Below, piece by piece: positions 63,312 through 64,000 of a stretch of 64,000 nucleotides of DNA. Each line of letters opens with the position of its first letter. Position 1 is the stretch's first letter. Position numbers and translations under genes: made by a program. The DNA comes from Isoetes taiwanensis (lineage: Eukaryota > Streptophyta > Lycopodiopsida > Isoetales > Isoetaceae). The notes below the pieces were generated by a model that saw only the letters and a list, made by a program, of their open reading frames with translations, searched no databases and was not told where the DNA came from. The stretch covers positions 2,709,477 through 2,773,476 of the forward strand of contig JAJEKV010000097.1 of assembly GCA_021234155.1 (NCBI GenBank), written 5' to 3'.

Positions 63312-64000
63312 TTAGCTTTCATTCTTAGAGAATTTCCCAACCTTTGTGAGGTTGGAAATTGAATTCATAGTGTGGGAGAAGTGGGGGACATACATTCTTA
63401 AAAAACTTGTCATTCCCATGAAATTTTTTACTTGTTTGAGTGTTTTGGGAGGGGATAACTTCTTCAAAGCCTCAATTTTAGCTTTTGCTACCTGAATGCC
63501 TTTTGCAGATCCCTCATGTCCAAGTAGTTCTCCTCGTGAGCATAGAAAAACACATTTCTTTGGGTTTAAACTGACACCTCCTTTCCTGCACAAGGTAAAT
63601 AATTTAGTTAGAAAATCAAAATGGTCTTTGAAAGAGGTTCCTAAACAAAGATCATCCAAGAAGACACGAAATGCATTTGAAGGCATGTCCTTGAAAATAG
63701 TATCCATGGCCCTTTGGAAAGTTGCTGATGCATTCATTAATCCAAAGGGCATCCTCTTCATGGAAAATGTTCCCAAGGTGTAATGAATGAGGTCTTTGGC
63801 TGATCTTCCTCCTTTATGCTTATTTGATTGAAACCTGAAAAGCCATCTAAGAAGAAGAAGAAGAAGAGATTTTAACGTCACGCCACAAGGCAGCGTCCTA
63901 TCGGACATGTAACACTTTACAACACACCCAGATGGGTCCTTGCCTGCAACATCATGTAAAACTTCTTCTAAAAAAGGCAAAGGGTAGCAATATTTAATGG
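63312..64000 (-). pseudogene. Ty3-type reverse transcriptase, decayed, cut by window edge
   Basis: It is readable as YPLPFLEEVLHDVAGKD (near 63990-63930), MKRMPFGLMNASATFQRAMD, FRVFLDDLCLG with the catalytic Asp pair, LNPKKCVF and LKQVKNFMGMTSFLRMYV. Between AGKD and the MPFGL block, a stretch of about 60 bases (about 63870-63930) with no counterpart in the family, followed by a TTC run, disturbs the frame. The motif A segment FLDGFSGFNQ is present only in another frame. The frame stops at 63312. It is probably from the same element as the RNase H and integrase pieces. The 5' part (gag, protease) lies beyond the right edge. Confidence 0.85.

Overview
The window looks like nuclear DNA of a land plant. 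The supporting signs are spliced plant-type genes and gene remnants (a universal stress protein, ferredoxin-type glutamate synthase, HGPRT, BOP1), a Ty3-type LTR retrotransposon, high A+T, long (TA)n tracts and large amounts of repeat. The very repeat-rich landscape and a Penelope-like reverse transcriptase would suit a fern or lycophyte, but the species cannot be settled from the sequence. Only one host gene appears intact: a four-exon universal stress protein gene at 53867-55038 (+).

Layout. 1-12.8 kb: A+T-rich DNA with several 5'-truncated copies of one non-LTR (LINE) family, whose shared 3' end is followed by (TTCC)n or (TTCTA)n tails (3.3, 4.5, 5.3, 9.8 and 10.4 kb; another at 59.3 kb). 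There is also a 0.66 kb tandem duplication at 9.7-11.0 kb and a few unidentified coding-like patches at 6.2-9.0 kb. 12.8-19.4 kb: mostly empty, with a 181-bp tandem repeat (16.2-16.7 kb), broken BOP1 WD40 exons (17.1-17.9 kb, -) and an unidentified 195-codon frame (18.1-18.7 kb, -). 19.4-21.9 kb: a large inverted repeat made from a non-autonomous repeat family that recurs through the window (33.7-35.1, 37.3-42.6, 51.8-52.0 kb). The family carries conserved 0.6 kb segments, degenerate AATCT/AGATT arrays and (TA)n ends.

22.0-33.7 kb is the most interesting part. It is a retroelement with a spliced frame (about 1330 residues if the proposed exons are right) encoding a SAP-like N-terminal segment, a long unassigned middle and a reverse transcriptase with Penelope-like motifs. 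No GIY-YIG endonuclease is visible after the RT. It is flanked by 3.7-kb direct repeats bounded by TA tracts. The insertion sits inside a (TA)n tract of the neighbouring repeat family, and a likely empty version of that junction survives at 41.4 kb.

42.65-46.71 kb: a 4.06-kb element with 32-bp terminal inverted repeats and a series of internal hairpin modules. 46.7-47.6 kb: an AGATTC array. 48.4-50.9 kb: decayed exons of unrelated genes (glutamate synthase, HGPRT and unidentified ones), all on the minus strand, as in a transposon that captured gene fragments. 53.9-55.0 kb: the stress-protein gene. 55.9-57.1 kb: a 1.1-kb element with short inverted ends. 59.4-64.0 kb: the 3' half of a decayed Ty3-type retrotransposon on the minus strand (RT, RNase H, integrase, polypurine tract, probable LTR), running off the right edge.

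The genes form no pathway. The window is an accessory, transposon-built region with one ordinary gene embedded in it.
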